NCBI GenBank assembly: GCA_049700195.1
Contig: JBNAVY010000004.1
Coordinates: forward strand, 16,984 to 80,983
Direction of reading: 5' to 3'
DNA from: JBNAVY01 sp049700195
GTDB taxonomy: Bacteria; Bacillota; Thermoanaerobacteria; Thermoanaerobacterales; Thermoanaerobacteraceae
DNA: 64,000 nt
In this document: piece by piece, positions 42,484-51,485 of the stretch
Layout: each line of letters starts with the position of its first letter
Position numbering within the stretch: position 1 is the stretch's first letter
The notes under the pieces: generated by a model
Databases searched by the model: none
What the model was told of the DNA's origin: nothing
The model's input: only the letters and a program-made list of their open reading frames with translations
Program-made: the position numbers and the translations under genes

Positions 42484-42849
42484 TTATAGATAATTCTCGA
42501 TTGTCCATTCCTTTATTGGGTGTCCATTTATAACATGTTCTACAACTATCTGCCTTGCTTTATCCTCATCAACCTTTGCATATGTCACTTTTTCTTTACC
42601 AGGCTCATAAACGTCAACTAACGGTTCAAGTTTACACATGCCAATGCATCCAGTTTCAACTACTATTACATCAACTATATTTCTTTTGCTAAGTTCATCC
42701 AATATAGCCATCATAACCGGTCTCGCACCTGCAGCAATTCCACATGTCGCCATTCCCACAGCAATACGAGTGCCTGTTCTTTCTTTTCTCAAATTAATCT
42801 TATCTAAAGTTTCTTTTCTTATTTTTTCTAATTCTTCTAAGGATTTCAT
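42484..42849 (-). CDS. Thioredoxin-like [2Fe-2S] ferredoxin subunit of the hydrogenase
   Basis: A 121-aa protein with a helical N-terminus and a thioredoxin-like [2Fe-2S] fold; candidate ligands include Cys33 in GMATCGIAAGA and the pair in ETGCIGMCKLEP. Such a small subunit occurs in some hydABCD clusters, where it is called HydD. Its exact contribution is not established. The start overlaps the ATPase gene by 4 nt. Confidence 0.85.
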   Translation of the reverse strand: MKSLEELEKIRKETLDKINLRKERTGTRIAVGMATCGIAAGARPVMMAILDELSKRNIVDVIVVETGCIGMCKLEPLVDVYEPGKEKVTYAKVDEDKARQIVVEHVINGHPIKEWTIENYL

Positions 42850-43385
42850 TTTAACACCTCCATATTTTCACTTATAAACTCTTTAATCCATTCAAGGACC
42901 TCAACATTATTTAAACTTACATCTTTTAAAATTTTTCTGATCTTTTTAGTATCAAATATAAATTCTCCTTTATTTGTTTTATATTTAAATACTATATCCA
43001 CATTTGGCGCTGACATTATTAATGACACAATTGTAGAAGACATATCACCTATAGGAATAAGATCAATATGAGAAAGTTTAAAAAAACCTGTAATTTCAGT
43101 ACCAATGCCTTTTTTTGAATTAATATTAAATCTTCCATCACAAAGTTCAGTTAACTCTTTAAAGAAAGAAATACCAAGTCCAACTCTACGTTCTTTTCTT
43201 GTTGTAACAAAAGGGCTTGTCACTTTTTTAACAAATTCTTCCTCCATACCACATCCATCATCTTTTATATATACTTTTAAAATATCTTTTTCATAATCGC
43301 TTACAACTTCAATATATAAATTATCAGCTTCAGCTTTTATGCTGTTAAAACACAAATCTAGTATATATAAAGCTATTTCTTTCAT
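42846..43385 (-). CDS. Histidine-kinase-like ATPase in the hydrogenase operon
   Basis: A 179-aa GHKL-type ATP-binding domain without a phosphoacceptor domain. N-box LYILDLCFNSIKAEADN, G1 DDGCGM and G2 RRVGLGISFFKEL are present. It lies between hydC and the [2Fe-2S] subunit. Whether it is a protein kinase of the hydrogenase or a regulator is unknown; such orphan ATPases recur in this operon type. Confidence 0.8.
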   Translation of the reverse strand: MKEIALYILDLCFNSIKAEADNLYIEVVSDYEKDILKVYIKDDGCGMEEEFVKKVTSPFVTTRKERRVGLGISFFKELTELCDGRFNINSKKGIGTEITGFFKLSHIDLIPIGDMSSTIVSLIMSAPNVDIVFKYKTNKGEFIFDTKKIRKILKDVSLNNVEVLEWIKEFISENMEVLK

Positions 43386-43391
43386 AATTAC

Positions 43392-43874
43392 TTATTCAAA
43401 CTTTCTCAAAATATCATCAATGTCATCAGGGGTTAATCTGCCAAAAACTTCACCATTAATCATCATAACTGGTGCCAGTCCACAAGCCCCTAAACATCTG
43501 GTAGCTTCCAGAGAAAACTTTCCATCTTCTGTTGTCTCTCCAACTGCAATACCTAACTTTTGTCTTATTTTTTCAAGAACCAGTGCTGAACCTTTAACAT
43601 AACATGCTGTGCCAAGGCAAAGCCCAATCTTATACTTTCCAGAAGGTTTAAGAGTAAATCTAGAATAAAATGTTGCAATTCCAAAAACTTCTGTAAGAGG
43701 TACTTCCATTCCATCAGCAATAAATTGCTGTACCTCAATAGGTAAATACCCAAATATTTCCTGAGCTTCATTCATTACTGCTATTAAAGATCCTTTCTCT
43801 TTTTTTAATTCATCTAGTTTCTTTTTAAATTCATCTACTTTTTTTCTGCCAAATTTCTTATACAATAATTCCAT
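43392..43874 (-). CDS. hydC: Hydrogenase subunit HydC (NuoE-like)
   Basis: A 160-aa thioredoxin-like [2Fe-2S] protein with the four NuoE cysteines in CLGTACYVKGS and ATRCLGACGLAPVMMING. It transfers electrons between HydB and HydA. First gene of the operon, with GGAGGG ahead of the ATG, behind the promoter and the Rex-like box at 43947-43978. Confidence 0.94.
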   Translation of the reverse strand: MELLYKKFGRKKVDEFKKKLDELKKEKGSLIAVMNEAQEIFGYLPIEVQQFIADGMEVPLTEVFGIATFYSRFTLKPSGKYKIGLCLGTACYVKGSALVLEKIRQKLGIAVGETTEDGKFSLEATRCLGACGLAPVMMINGEVFGRLTPDDIDDILRKFE

Positions 43875-43946
43875 CTATTTCCCTCCTCTTGAATAAAATG
43901 TTTCAACTAAACAATATATAAATTTTTTACTTCATTATTCGTTAAT

Positions 43947-43978
43947 ATTATATCATATAATTATTAAAAATTTAACAA
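43947..43978 (-). promoter_or_regulatory. Hydrogenase operon promoter with Rex-like operator
   Basis: On the minus strand a TATAAT (43947-43952) is preceded, over the -35 region, by TTGTTAAATTTTTAATAA (43961-43978). This fits the Rex consensus TTGTTAANNNNTTAACAA with one mismatch in the right half. Rex releases DNA when NADH is high, which suits a NADH-oxidising hydrogenase. The -35 itself (TTAAAT) is poor. Confidence 0.6.
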
Positions 43979-43994
43979 TGAAAATAAAAAATTT

Positions 43995-44702
43995 TTAATT
44001 TCCGCGGAGCCAATCAATTATAGATTTTAGTTCCATAAAGCAATTTAAAAACTCATCTCTTTCTGATATGTCTCCAAGATAATGAGCATCAGAAGATCTA
44101 ATTACTCTGTACTTTTTATAACACGGAAATTCCTCAAAAAAATTTTTTAAATTTTTATTTTTGCTAACCTCAATGGTATTTAAATTTGGTATTTCTGGTA
44201 TAAACCCAAGATTATATATAATGCTGTTAGCTGTTCTATCAACATGTGCAGGAACGCAAACTCCCTTACCTTCTATGATTTTAAAAATATCTTCTAATCC
44301 TAAATCACAGCACGAAAGCAATAGGTTATCCTTTTCTCCAATTATTTCATCTTGTTTGTTCATGATAAATTGGTTGCCAAAGATTGTTTTATTATTTTTA
44401 ATATTTTTCATTTTTTCGTTAACTATTTCACCAATTTCTATACAATAATCAATACTATAAAAATAACAAAGCAAATGTACTTCTTCTTTTGTTTGTACTT
44501 CAAGCCCTGGAACTACAAGAATACCTTTTTCTTTTCCTAAACTATAGACTGGTTCAACATTTTCATAACTGTTATGATCGGTTATTCCTATAACATCTAG
44601 TTTTTTTAATAAAGCCATATTAATAATATTATTTGGTGTCATATCATCAGAAGCACAGGGAGATAAAGCTGTGTGTATATGCAAATCATAATAAATTTTC
44701 AT
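43995..44702 (-). CDS. PHP-domain phosphoesterase
   Basis: A 235-aa polymerase-and-histidinol-phosphatase domain. Metal ligands: YDLHIHTALSPC (residues 5-16), GITDHNSYENV, PGLEVQTKEEVHLL, VPAHVDRTANS and SSDAHYLGDI. Related PHP proteins hydrolyse phosphate esters such as pAp; the substrate here is not known. The start overlaps the DRTGG gene by 4 nt. Last gene of the sensory-hydrogenase operon. Confidence 0.88.
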   Translation of the reverse strand: MKIYYDLHIHTALSPCASDDMTPNNIINMALLKKLDVIGITDHNSYENVEPVYSLGKEKGILVVPGLEVQTKEEVHLLCYFYSIDYCIEIGEIVNEKMKNIKNNKTIFGNQFIMNKQDEIIGEKDNLLLSCCDLGLEDIFKIIEGKGVCVPAHVDRTANSIIYNLGFIPEIPNLNTIEVSKNKNLKNFFEEFPCYKKYRVIRSSDAHYLGDISERDEFLNCFMELKSIIDWLRGN

Positions 44703-45037
44703 TTTATAAGCTCATTTAAAATTAAAGCTGCATCATAAGATGTACCAGAAAAACTTAACAGCGGTATATTCTCTTCTTCAGCTTTAATTACTGCTTCTTG
44801 ATCTAATTTAGCATTTTCCGGTATAATAATACAGCTTATTTCTGTAAGAACTGCAACAGCAACTATATTTACGTGTGTTTGTATTGTAATCCATGCACTT
44901 TTGTTTTTAGCATGAGACATAACCCAGCTAAGAAGGTCACAAATGTATACACTTTCTATTTCTTTATCTATAGCCTTTGCACCTGCTTTTACTACAAAAC
45001 CTTTTTCTAAAAGATCCTTTACTTTTAGCTTCCCCAT
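44699..45037 (-). CDS. DRTGG-domain protein (first copy)
   Basis: A 112-aa protein with the DRTGG-like fold seen in phosphate acetyltransferases and CBS proteins. Pattern: KLKVKDLLEKGFVVKAGAKAID, then WITIQTHVNIVAVAVLTEISCIIIPE. Small-ligand binding is assumed from the family. It sits between HydS and the PHP gene. Confidence 0.75.
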   Translation of the reverse strand: MGKLKVKDLLEKGFVVKAGAKAIDKEIESVYICDLLSWVMSHAKNKSAWITIQTHVNIVAVAVLTEISCIIIPENAKLDQEAVIKAEEENIPLLSFSGTSYDAALILNELIK

Positions 45038-45039
45038 TT

Positions 45040-46353
45040 TTATTCCTCCTTTTTATCCAATATTGGTGGACTTTTTAAAACAAGCTCATTTAATTCTTTT
45101 GAAAGAGCTTTAATTCTGTCTTTTAATTTAAAAATACAATCATATTCTGTTGCATAACCTTTGATTATATCTTCAGCTAACGCTCTACATGTAGGCGAAC
45201 CGCAAGAACCACAGTCAAGACCTGGTAATTCCTTATACTGTTTATCTATTTGCTTCATCATATCTATTGCTTTTATAATATTTTTATCAAGATCTAAAAC
45301 ATCATTTTTCATTACTTTTTTGCTCCAAAAAAGTTCTATTCCTTCAATATCTTCAAAAACTGCATTATTTAAATCAGTACTTTTGTCAAGTTCATCTGCT
45401 AATTTGCGTATTCTATTTTTTGCAACAAAATTATTTTCTACCGTAAGAGGACCTCCAATACACCCCCCAATACATGCAAGACCTTCAAAAAAATCTAAAT
45501 CATTTAATTTTCCAAGTTCTATTTCTTCTAATACTTTAATTACACTTTGTATGCCATCCACATAAATACTGTTTTCAATCATAGTACCATAGCTTTCTCC
45601 GCCAGAATTTGCCCATCCAACTCCAATCATAGAAGCTTTGCTTAACTTTATTGTTTTATCTGGTTTATAATTATCTAAAATTAAACCATAAAATTCTCTC
45701 ATGGAAAATACTCCATCAACTTTTGATTTTTCTATACCTATAGGCCTCTTTACACTTGTAACTTTAGCAGCACAAGGTGAAATAAAAAACACACCTATAT
45801 CTTCTTCATTTAAACCTGTCTTTTTTGAAGCATTTTTTTTAGCAATTTCAGCAGAAATATCCATGGGCGAAGATAAATCAAGAAGATTATCTATGAGTGA
45901 AGGAAATTTAATTTGTATAAGCCTTACAATTGCAGGACAAGCTGATGAAATAACAGGTTTTTTTAAATTGTTCTTTTTTAATTCGTCTCTTGTAAATTTT
46001 GAAACAATTTCCGCCCCATATGCAACTTCATAAACTTCATCAAACCCAATATTTATTAGAGATGTTAATATTTCATCTATACTTAAATTTCTAAACTGAC
46101 CATATAAAGATGGAGCTGGAAGTGCAATTTTGTACCTAAAATTATTCATAATTGAAATATCATCTGTAACTGCTAATTTTGCATGATATGGACATACTCT
46201 TATACATTCCCCACAATCAATACACCTTTCCTTTATTATGCGTGCCTTGCCATTTCTTACTCGAATAGCTTCAGTTGGACATTTCTTAATACAATTTGTA
46301 CATCCACGACATCTATCTTTATCTAAAGTAACCGAATGAAAATATTCAGACAT
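45040..46353 (-). CDS. Sensory-type [FeFe]-hydrogenase (HydS-like)
   Basis: 437 aa. N-terminal 2[4Fe-4S] ferredoxin (CRGCTNCIKKCP, CIDCGECIRVCP), hydrogenase large-subunit domain (about 65-370) and a C-terminal Fe-S domain with LDCGSCGSPTCRALAEDI. L1 reads SSACPAI, with the proton-relay Cys replaced by Ala138 next to the retained ligand Cys139. L2 is SPCAAKV and L3 LACIGGCIGGP. These are the marks of low-activity HydS sensors of Thermotoga and Thermoanaerobacter. No PAS domain is fused. It probably reports H2 or redox state to the neighbouring regulatory proteins. Confidence 0.87.
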   Translation of the reverse strand: MSEYFHSVTLDKDRCRGCTNCIKKCPTEAIRVRNGKARIIKERCIDCGECIRVCPYHAKLAVTDDISIMNNFRYKIALPAPSLYGQFRNLSIDEILTSLINIGFDEVYEVAYGAEIVSKFTRDELKKNNLKKPVISSACPAIVRLIQIKFPSLIDNLLDLSSPMDISAEIAKKNASKKTGLNEEDIGVFFISPCAAKVTSVKRPIGIEKSKVDGVFSMREFYGLILDNYKPDKTIKLSKASMIGVGWANSGGESYGTMIENSIYVDGIQSVIKVLEEIELGKLNDLDFFEGLACIGGCIGGPLTVENNFVAKNRIRKLADELDKSTDLNNAVFEDIEGIELFWSKKVMKNDVLDLDKNIIKAIDMMKQIDKQYKELPGLDCGSCGSPTCRALAEDIIKGYATEYDCIFKLKDRIKALSKELNELVLKSPPILDKKEE

Positions 46354-46365
46354 TTTATCACCTTC

Positions 46366-46785
46366 TTAAAATAGAATTTCCATAACTATAATAGTTCCAG
46401 TGCCTTTTTGACTAGTTATATCAAAAAAATCTGTATTTTTTTTAATATTTGGCAGCCCCATCCCAGCTCCAAAACCTAATTCTCTTATTTCTTCTGTAGC
46501 TGTAGAATAGCCTTCTTCCATTGCAAGATCAATATTTTCTATTCCTGGTCCATTATCCTGTGCAATTATTCTTATTCTGTCAAAATTAACTTCTAATTTT
46601 ATTTTTCCACCATAGGAATGAATAACAATATTCATCTCTGCTTCATAACATACAACTGCCGCTTTTTTAACAGCTTCCGGATCTATTGAAAGCTGTTTTA
46701 AAATTTTTCGTATATTTGTTGAAACTTCCCCTGCTCTTTCAAAATCTTTAGCTTTGACATCAAAAGTCAGAATATATTCATCCAT
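46366..46785 (-). CDS. Anti-sigma-factor-like ATP-binding protein
   Basis: A 139-aa GHKL ATPase like RsbW/RsbT or SpoIIAB. N-box VVCYEAEMNIVIHSYGG, G1 AQDNGPGIENIDLAM, G2 GFGAGMGLPNIKKN and a terminal GTGTII are visible. ATG at 46785 follows GAGAGTG. It is a likely output partner of HydS, but no cognate anti-anti-sigma or sigma factor is nearby. Confidence 0.83.
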   Translation of the reverse strand: MDEYILTFDVKAKDFERAGEVSTNIRKILKQLSIDPEAVKKAAVVCYEAEMNIVIHSYGGKIKLEVNFDRIRIIAQDNGPGIENIDLAMEEGYSTATEEIRELGFGAGMGLPNIKKNTDFFDITSQKGTGTIIVMEILF

Positions 46786-46786
46786 T

Positions 46787-47140
46787 TTAATCACTCTCTT
46801 TGCAAACTAAACCATTTTTATATAAAAGTCCACATGCTACATATAGTGGATATTTTGTTCTCATAATAGTAATACCACTTTGTTCTGCTAATTTTAATAT
46901 TTCTTCGCAAGGTTTTTTACCTCTTACAAAAACTATACATCTTACATCTCCAATAATCTGAGCAGTTCTTATAACTTGTACATTTGTCAAACCAGTAAGA
47001 AGAAGTGATTTTTGGTCTTTTGATGCCAAAACATCACTCATAAGGTCCGCACCGCAAGCTGAGTAAATTTCACTGTCCAAATTATCATTTCCAGCTAAGA
47101 CTTCTGCTTCTAAAATACTTCTAACCTGCTTTAATTTCAT
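46787..47140 (-). CDS. DRTGG-domain protein (second copy)
   Basis: A 117-aa protein: MKLKQVRSILEAEVLAGNDN, then SACGADLMSDVLAS and LLLTGLTNVQVIRTAQI. It is the second DRTGG protein of the operon. GAGGTGCAGTAT precedes the ATG at 47140. Its role is unknown; together the two copies may form a ligand-binding heteromer. Confidence 0.78.
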   Translation of the reverse strand: MKLKQVRSILEAEVLAGNDNLDSEIYSACGADLMSDVLASKDQKSLLLTGLTNVQVIRTAQIIGDVRCIVFVRGKKPCEEILKLAEQSGITIMRTKYPLYVACGLLYKNGLVCKESD

Positions 47141-47155
47141 ATACTGCACCTCATC

Positions 47156-47929
47156 TTAATATTTTTTCACATAAGATATTAACATATCATTAAATTTATC
47201 TACAGTATCTCTTATAGCATTTTGTAAAATGCTATAGCTATTTCCATCATTTAATTCAACTGATGTTTCTAAATTTTTCATAACTAATAATAAATCCGAA
47301 TCAATATTAAACAAAGAAGAATTTAAATTATTTATATATTTGTCTTCATAAATTCTATTTGTAAGCTTTAAGTTTAAAAGACTCTTTTGTGCTTGCAAAA
47401 CTGTGTCTGTTGTAAGATCTCCTTTTATAGCCAAGTCATTTATAGATGATAAATATTTCACCATTTTTTTGAAATCAGTCAAATCATTATTAAATACTTT
47501 TATTTCATTTGTTATTTTTTTATCATATTCAAGTCTGACTATTGGTGCTTTAAATAAATATACACGCCATTTTATATTTTTTTTCTCTAAAAAATCAATT
47601 ATCCCATTTGCATCTTCTCTATTTAAAAATTCTCCTGCAACAAGAATATATTTATTTTTACTCTTATCAACAAAAGAAAAAATATTTCTAAGTCTTAATA
47701 AATCTTTATTATATAAAGCTTCTTTAGAATCAGTATATTCTCCAACAACAACTTTATAAACATCAATACCTTCTAAATCAAAAAAATAAATTTTATTTTC
47801 TTGATTAATATTTGTATATAAAGATTGGAACCTTAAAACTTTTTGTGAAACAATAAAACCTGCAAATATTGATAAAGCTGGTATAATAAATACAAAAAGT
47901 ATAAATTTAAAAAAAGATTTATTTTTCAT
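47156..47929 (-). CDS. Membrane-anchored SPOR-like protein
   Basis: 257 aa. An N-terminal membrane segment (about 7-28) is followed by an extracellular region with a SPOR-like repeat (VYKVVVGEYTDSKEALYNKD, YILVAGEFLNREDANGIIDFL) and a helical C-terminal half. It resembles peptidoglycan-binding SPOR proteins of clostridia. It is first in line before the HydS genes, but it may not be functionally linked. The ribosome binding site is weak. Confidence 0.65.
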   Translation of the reverse strand: MKNKSFFKFILFVFIIPALSIFAGFIVSQKVLRFQSLYTNINQENKIYFFDLEGIDVYKVVVGEYTDSKEALYNKDLLRLRNIFSFVDKSKNKYILVAGEFLNREDANGIIDFLEKKNIKWRVYLFKAPIVRLEYDKKITNEIKVFNNDLTDFKKMVKYLSSINDLAIKGDLTTDTVLQAQKSLLNLKLTNRIYEDKYINNLNSSLFNIDSDLLLVMKNLETSVELNDGNSYSILQNAIRDTVDKFNDMLISYVKKY

Positions 47930-48092
47930 TTGTTTATCAGCCCTTGTTAAAAAAATTCATGTCTAATTTATATTATTCTATATAGATTTAAAAAATCCTT
48001 TAAATTTTTTTTTAAGACTTTCGTCTCAAATTTTGATTTTTAAGAAGGTTTTTAGTATTTTTTGTCGAATAATAAATTTAGGAGGTGATAAT

Positions 48093-48680
48093 TTGGCAAT
48101 TTTAATTGATCAGTTTTTACAAAACAAATTTAAAGAGATACAAAGCCGCTTACCTTCAAATATAAATTTTTTTAACGAACAAAATTCTTTTGAAGTAGTG
48201 TTAAATAATATAAATAATAGTGGCATTGCTAACACATTTACTAATAATAATTCTGCAATATCTAATTATTTGTATTCTACAAAAAAAGCTACAAATTCTG
48301 AAATACAAAATATAATCAATGAAACTAGTGCAAAATATGGTATTGATTCCTCAATTATATATTCTGTAATAAAAGCAGAATCTAACTTTGACCAATTTGC
48401 AATTTCAAAAGCAGGTGCAATGGGTTTAATGCAGCTTATGCCTGAAACTGCAAAACAGTTAAATATAACAAATCCTTTTGATGCATCACAAAACATTGAT
48501 GGCGGTGTAAGATATTTAAAAGGTCTATTAGATACTTATAAAAGCCTGAGTCTGGCTTTGTCTGCATACAATGCAGGACCATCAGCTGTCAATAAATATA
48601 ATGGTATACCACCATATGAAGAAACAAAAAATTATGTTTCAAAAATTTTAAATGATCTACAAAATAATAAAAAGCCTTAA
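48093..48680 (+). CDS. Soluble lytic transglycosylase (SLT domain)
   Basis: 195 aa starting at TTG 48093 behind the near-perfect AGGAGGTGATAAT. The C-terminal SLT domain (about 80-190) has catalytic Glu in VIKAESNFD, then GAMGLMQLMPETAKQL and ALSAYNAGPSAVNKYNG. There is no clear signal peptide, so export or sporulation-specific use is uncertain. The gene is convergent with typA. Confidence 0.88.
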   Translation: MAILIDQFLQNKFKEIQSRLPSNINFFNEQNSFEVVLNNINNSGIANTFTNNNSAISNYLYSTKKATNSEIQNIINETSAKYGIDSSIIYSVIKAESNFDQFAISKAGAMGLMQLMPETAKQLNITNPFDASQNIDGGVRYLKGLLDTYKSLSLALSAYNAGPSAVNKYNGIPPYEETKNYVSKILNDLQNNKKP

Positions 48681-48707
48681 AACAAACTTTAGGCTTTTTA
48701 TTATTTT
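48661..48707. terminator. Bidirectional terminator between the SLT gene and typA
   Basis: Perfect 17-bp arms (AAAATAATAAAAAGCCT / AGGCTTTTTATTATTTT) with a 13-nt loop. T-runs lie in both directions between convergent genes. Confidence 0.9.
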
Positions 48708-48715
48708 ACAGATAT

Positions 48716-50536
48716 TTATTGTTTTTTTGAACTTTTATACCTCTGTTGAGAATCTAAAATCTTTTTTCTGACACGTATACTTTTTGGAGTAACTTCAACA
48801 AGTTCATCATTACTAATAAATTCTAATGCCTCTTCAAGAGTCATTTTCTTGACCGGAGAAAGTCTTAAAGCCTCATCAGATGCCGATGAACGCATATTTG
48901 TAACATGCTTCTTTTTACATACATTTACATCAATATCTTCACTCCTTGCATTTACGCCAACGATCATACCTTCATAAACTTTGGTTCCAGGTTCTATAAA
49001 AAGAGACCCCCTCTCTTGTGCATTATATAAACCATAAGTTGTTGTAACTCCAGGTTCAAATGCTACAAGTGACCCTCTTGTCCTTGTAGGTATATCTCCT
49101 TTATATGGTTCATAATCATAAATTATTGAAGTCATTATACCATTACCTTTTGTATCTGTTAAAAATTCTGATCTATAACCTATTAAACCTCTTGTAGGTA
49201 TTTTAAATTTAAGTCTTACTGTTCCTGGTTTTAAAGCATGCATATCCATTAACTCAGCTTTTCTAGAACCCAGCTTTTCCATTACTGTTCCCATAAATTC
49301 TTCTGGAATATCAATTGTAAGAAGTTCAATAGGTTCTAACTTCTTGCCACCCTCTTCTTTTAAAATTACAGTTGGTTTAGATACCTGAAGCTCATACCCC
49401 TCTCTTCTCATAGTTTCTATAAGAATAGAAAGATGAAGTTCACCCCTTCCAGAAACTTTAAAAGAATCTGTAGAATCAGTATCTTCTACTCTAAGGGCAA
49501 CATTAGTTTCCAATTCTTTCATTAATCTTTCTCTTAAATGTCTTGATGTTACATATTTGCCTTCAGTACCCGCAAATGGACTTGTATTAACGCCAAAAGT
49601 CATTGAAATCGTAGGTTCTTCTATATGAACAAAATCAACTGGTTCAGGATTTTCTGAATCAGCAATTGTCTCTCCAATTTCAATGTCACTAATACCAGCA
49701 ACAGCAACAATATCACCCAAACCAGCTTCATCAACCTGGACACGTTTCAAGCCATCATACTGATACAAATTGCTTATGCGCACATTTTCAAATGACCCAT
49801 CTCTTTTACATATTGTAGAATTTTCACCTGAAATAATTTTACCTCTAATAACTTTACCAATAGCAATTCTTCCTATATAGTCATCATAATCTAAAGTAGT
49901 TACTATTAATTGTAAAGGACCTTCTATATCGCCTTTTGGAGCCGGAATATATTTCAAAATTGTTTCAAAAAGTGGTTTAAGGTTATCTGAATAGTCATCC
50001 AATTTAAGTTTTGCAATTCCTTCTCTTGCAGAAGCATAAACTACAGGAAATTCTATTTGATCATCATCTGCTCCTAACTCTATAAACAAATCAAGAACTT
50101 CATCAATAACCTCATCAGGCCGGGCATCAGGTCTATCAATTTTATTTATTACAACAATAGGTTTTAAATCAAGTTCCAAAGCTTTACTTAAAACAAATCG
50201 CGTCTGTGGCATTGGTCCTTCAAAAGAATCAACTAAAAGAAGTACACCATCCACCATTTTAAGCACTCTTTCAACTTCTCCACCAAAATCAGCATGTCCT
50301 GGAGTATCTACAATGTTTATTTTTACATCTTTATACTTAACTGCAGTATTTTTCGCTAATATAGTTATGCCTCTTTCTCTTTCGAGGTCATTTGAATCCA
50401 TTATACGCTCTTCAACTTTTTCATTAGCCCTAAATATACCGCTCTGTCTTAACATGCCATCAACAAGTGTTGTTTTCCCATGATCAACATGAGCAATAAT
50501 TGCTATATTTCTTATATCTTCTCTTACAAACCCCAT
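48716..50536 (-). CDS. typA: Translational GTPase TypA/BipA
   Basis: A 606-aa ribosome-associated GTPase of stress and assembly. Opening MGFVREDIRNIAIIAHVDHG with the P-loop HVDHGKTTLVD, RGITILAKNT (switch I), DTPGHADFGGEVER and NKIDRPDARP. EF-G-like domains III/V and a BipA C-terminal domain follow. GGAG lies 11 nt before the ATG at 50536; an in-frame ATG 7 codons upstream is less well placed. Confidence 0.96.
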   Translation of the reverse strand: MGFVREDIRNIAIIAHVDHGKTTLVDGMLRQSGIFRANEKVEERIMDSNDLERERGITILAKNTAVKYKDVKINIVDTPGHADFGGEVERVLKMVDGVLLLVDSFEGPMPQTRFVLSKALELDLKPIVVINKIDRPDARPDEVIDEVLDLFIELGADDDQIEFPVVYASAREGIAKLKLDDYSDNLKPLFETILKYIPAPKGDIEGPLQLIVTTLDYDDYIGRIAIGKVIRGKIISGENSTICKRDGSFENVRISNLYQYDGLKRVQVDEAGLGDIVAVAGISDIEIGETIADSENPEPVDFVHIEEPTISMTFGVNTSPFAGTEGKYVTSRHLRERLMKELETNVALRVEDTDSTDSFKVSGRGELHLSILIETMRREGYELQVSKPTVILKEEGGKKLEPIELLTIDIPEEFMGTVMEKLGSRKAELMDMHALKPGTVRLKFKIPTRGLIGYRSEFLTDTKGNGIMTSIIYDYEPYKGDIPTRTRGSLVAFEPGVTTTYGLYNAQERGSLFIEPGTKVYEGMIVGVNARSEDIDVNVCKKKHVTNMRSSASDEALRLSPVKKMTLEEALEFISNDELVEVTPKSIRVRKKILDSQQRYKSSKKQ

Positions 50537-50616
50537 AGGTTCATTATCTCCTTCCATAAAACACACTTAAGTATACAGTATATTATAATATAACATATAA
50601 CAAAAATAGTCAATGT

Positions 50617-50645
50617 AAAAAGAGTACCTCAAAGGTACCCTTTTT
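50617..50645 (-). terminator. Intrinsic terminator after the NlpC/P60 gene
   Basis: AAAAAGGGTACCT / AGGTACTCTTTTT hairpin, 14 nt beyond the stop codon at 50659. Confidence 0.88.
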
Positions 50646-50658
50646 GTATATTTTAATA

Positions 50659-51360
50659 TTATTTTATAATTCTCCTTGCAGTCGCAAAACAATTTTTATA
50701 ATATCCTTCATATATAGGGCTTATTCTTACTCTACCACCGCCAGAAGAACTGTTTATAAATTCACCGTTTCCTATGTATATCCCTGCATGATTTATTATT
50801 TTACTGCCTTCTGTTCTAAAAAAAACTAAGTCACCTGGTATAAGACTGTCATAGCTAACTTTCTCTCCAACTGTTGCTTGTTCATCAGCGGTTCTTGGAA
50901 GTTCATAGTCAAAATTAGAAAAAACATATTTAACAAAACCAGAACAATCAAAACCAGTACTAGGTGTCGACCCTCCATAAACATACCTTGTACCTAAAAA
51001 CTTCTTTGCATAATCGATAACTCTACTGGATAAACTCCTATCTACATTCCCTCTGGAAACATTATCCGATGTTGTTCTAATATTAAGATATTTGCCATAA
51101 ATCCATCCTTCTTTGCCTTCAGAGAGTTTTATGTGATACCATCCATTTTCCTCTCCTAAAACCGTAACAGTATCATTCCAGTTGAGTCTTGTTATAATAT
51201 TACCTGATAAACTACCTTCGGTTCTGATATTAACATAATTACCTGTAACCATCCCAATAGCTACTTCATCTGCATAAACTGGATTTAAAAAAGCACTCCC
51301 TAATAATGTAGCACCAAACACAGAAACACCAAAAACTATTTTACCAAGTCTTTTGTCCAC
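50659..51360 (-). CDS. SH3b + NlpC/P60 cell-wall endopeptidase
   Basis: A 233-aa exported hydrolase. Signal peptide at 1-30 (cleavage after PVYA), SH3b domain (about 33-95, GMVTGNYVNIRTEGSLSGNI), NlpC/P60 domain (about 110-230) with catalytic Cys in GFDCSGFVKYVFSNF and His in INHAGIYIGNGEF. It cuts peptide cross-links in peptidoglycan. The start is GTG at 51360 with AGGAG 7 nt upstream. The leader is a c-di-AMP riboswitch, a known arrangement for this family. Confidence 0.94.
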   Translation of the reverse strand: MDKRLGKIVFGVSVFGATLLGSAFLNPVYADEVAIGMVTGNYVNIRTEGSLSGNIITRLNWNDTVTVLGEENGWYHIKLSEGKEGWIYGKYLNIRTTSDNVSRGNVDRSLSSRVIDYAKKFLGTRYVYGGSTPSTGFDCSGFVKYVFSNFDYELPRTADEQATVGEKVSYDSLIPGDLVFFRTEGSKIINHAGIYIGNGEFINSSSGGGRVRISPIYEGYYKNCFATARRIIK

Positions 51361-51381
51361 AGCAAATCTCCTTCCTTTATT

Positions 51382-51485
51382 AGCCTCCGGAGTTAGTTGA
51401 CGGGTGCGGGACGTGAAGGCATCCCTACTGCATAAAGCAGATTAACCCCTATAGAATATCCCCCGTACCTTTCGGATTCGGCATA
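51382..51485 (-). ncRNA. c-di-AMP riboswitch (ydaO/yuaA class), second copy
   Basis: Minus-strand RNA has ATGCCGAATCCG, ACGGGGGA, AGGGGTTAATC, AGTAGGGATGCC, CGTCCCGCACCCGTCAACTAAC and CCGGAGGC. These are the class-conserved segments in order. No T-run terminator is seen between the aptamer and the GTG start, unlike the copy at 16340-16450. A weak promoter TTGTAC-17-TTGTAT lies upstream near 51490-51520. Confidence 0.9.
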
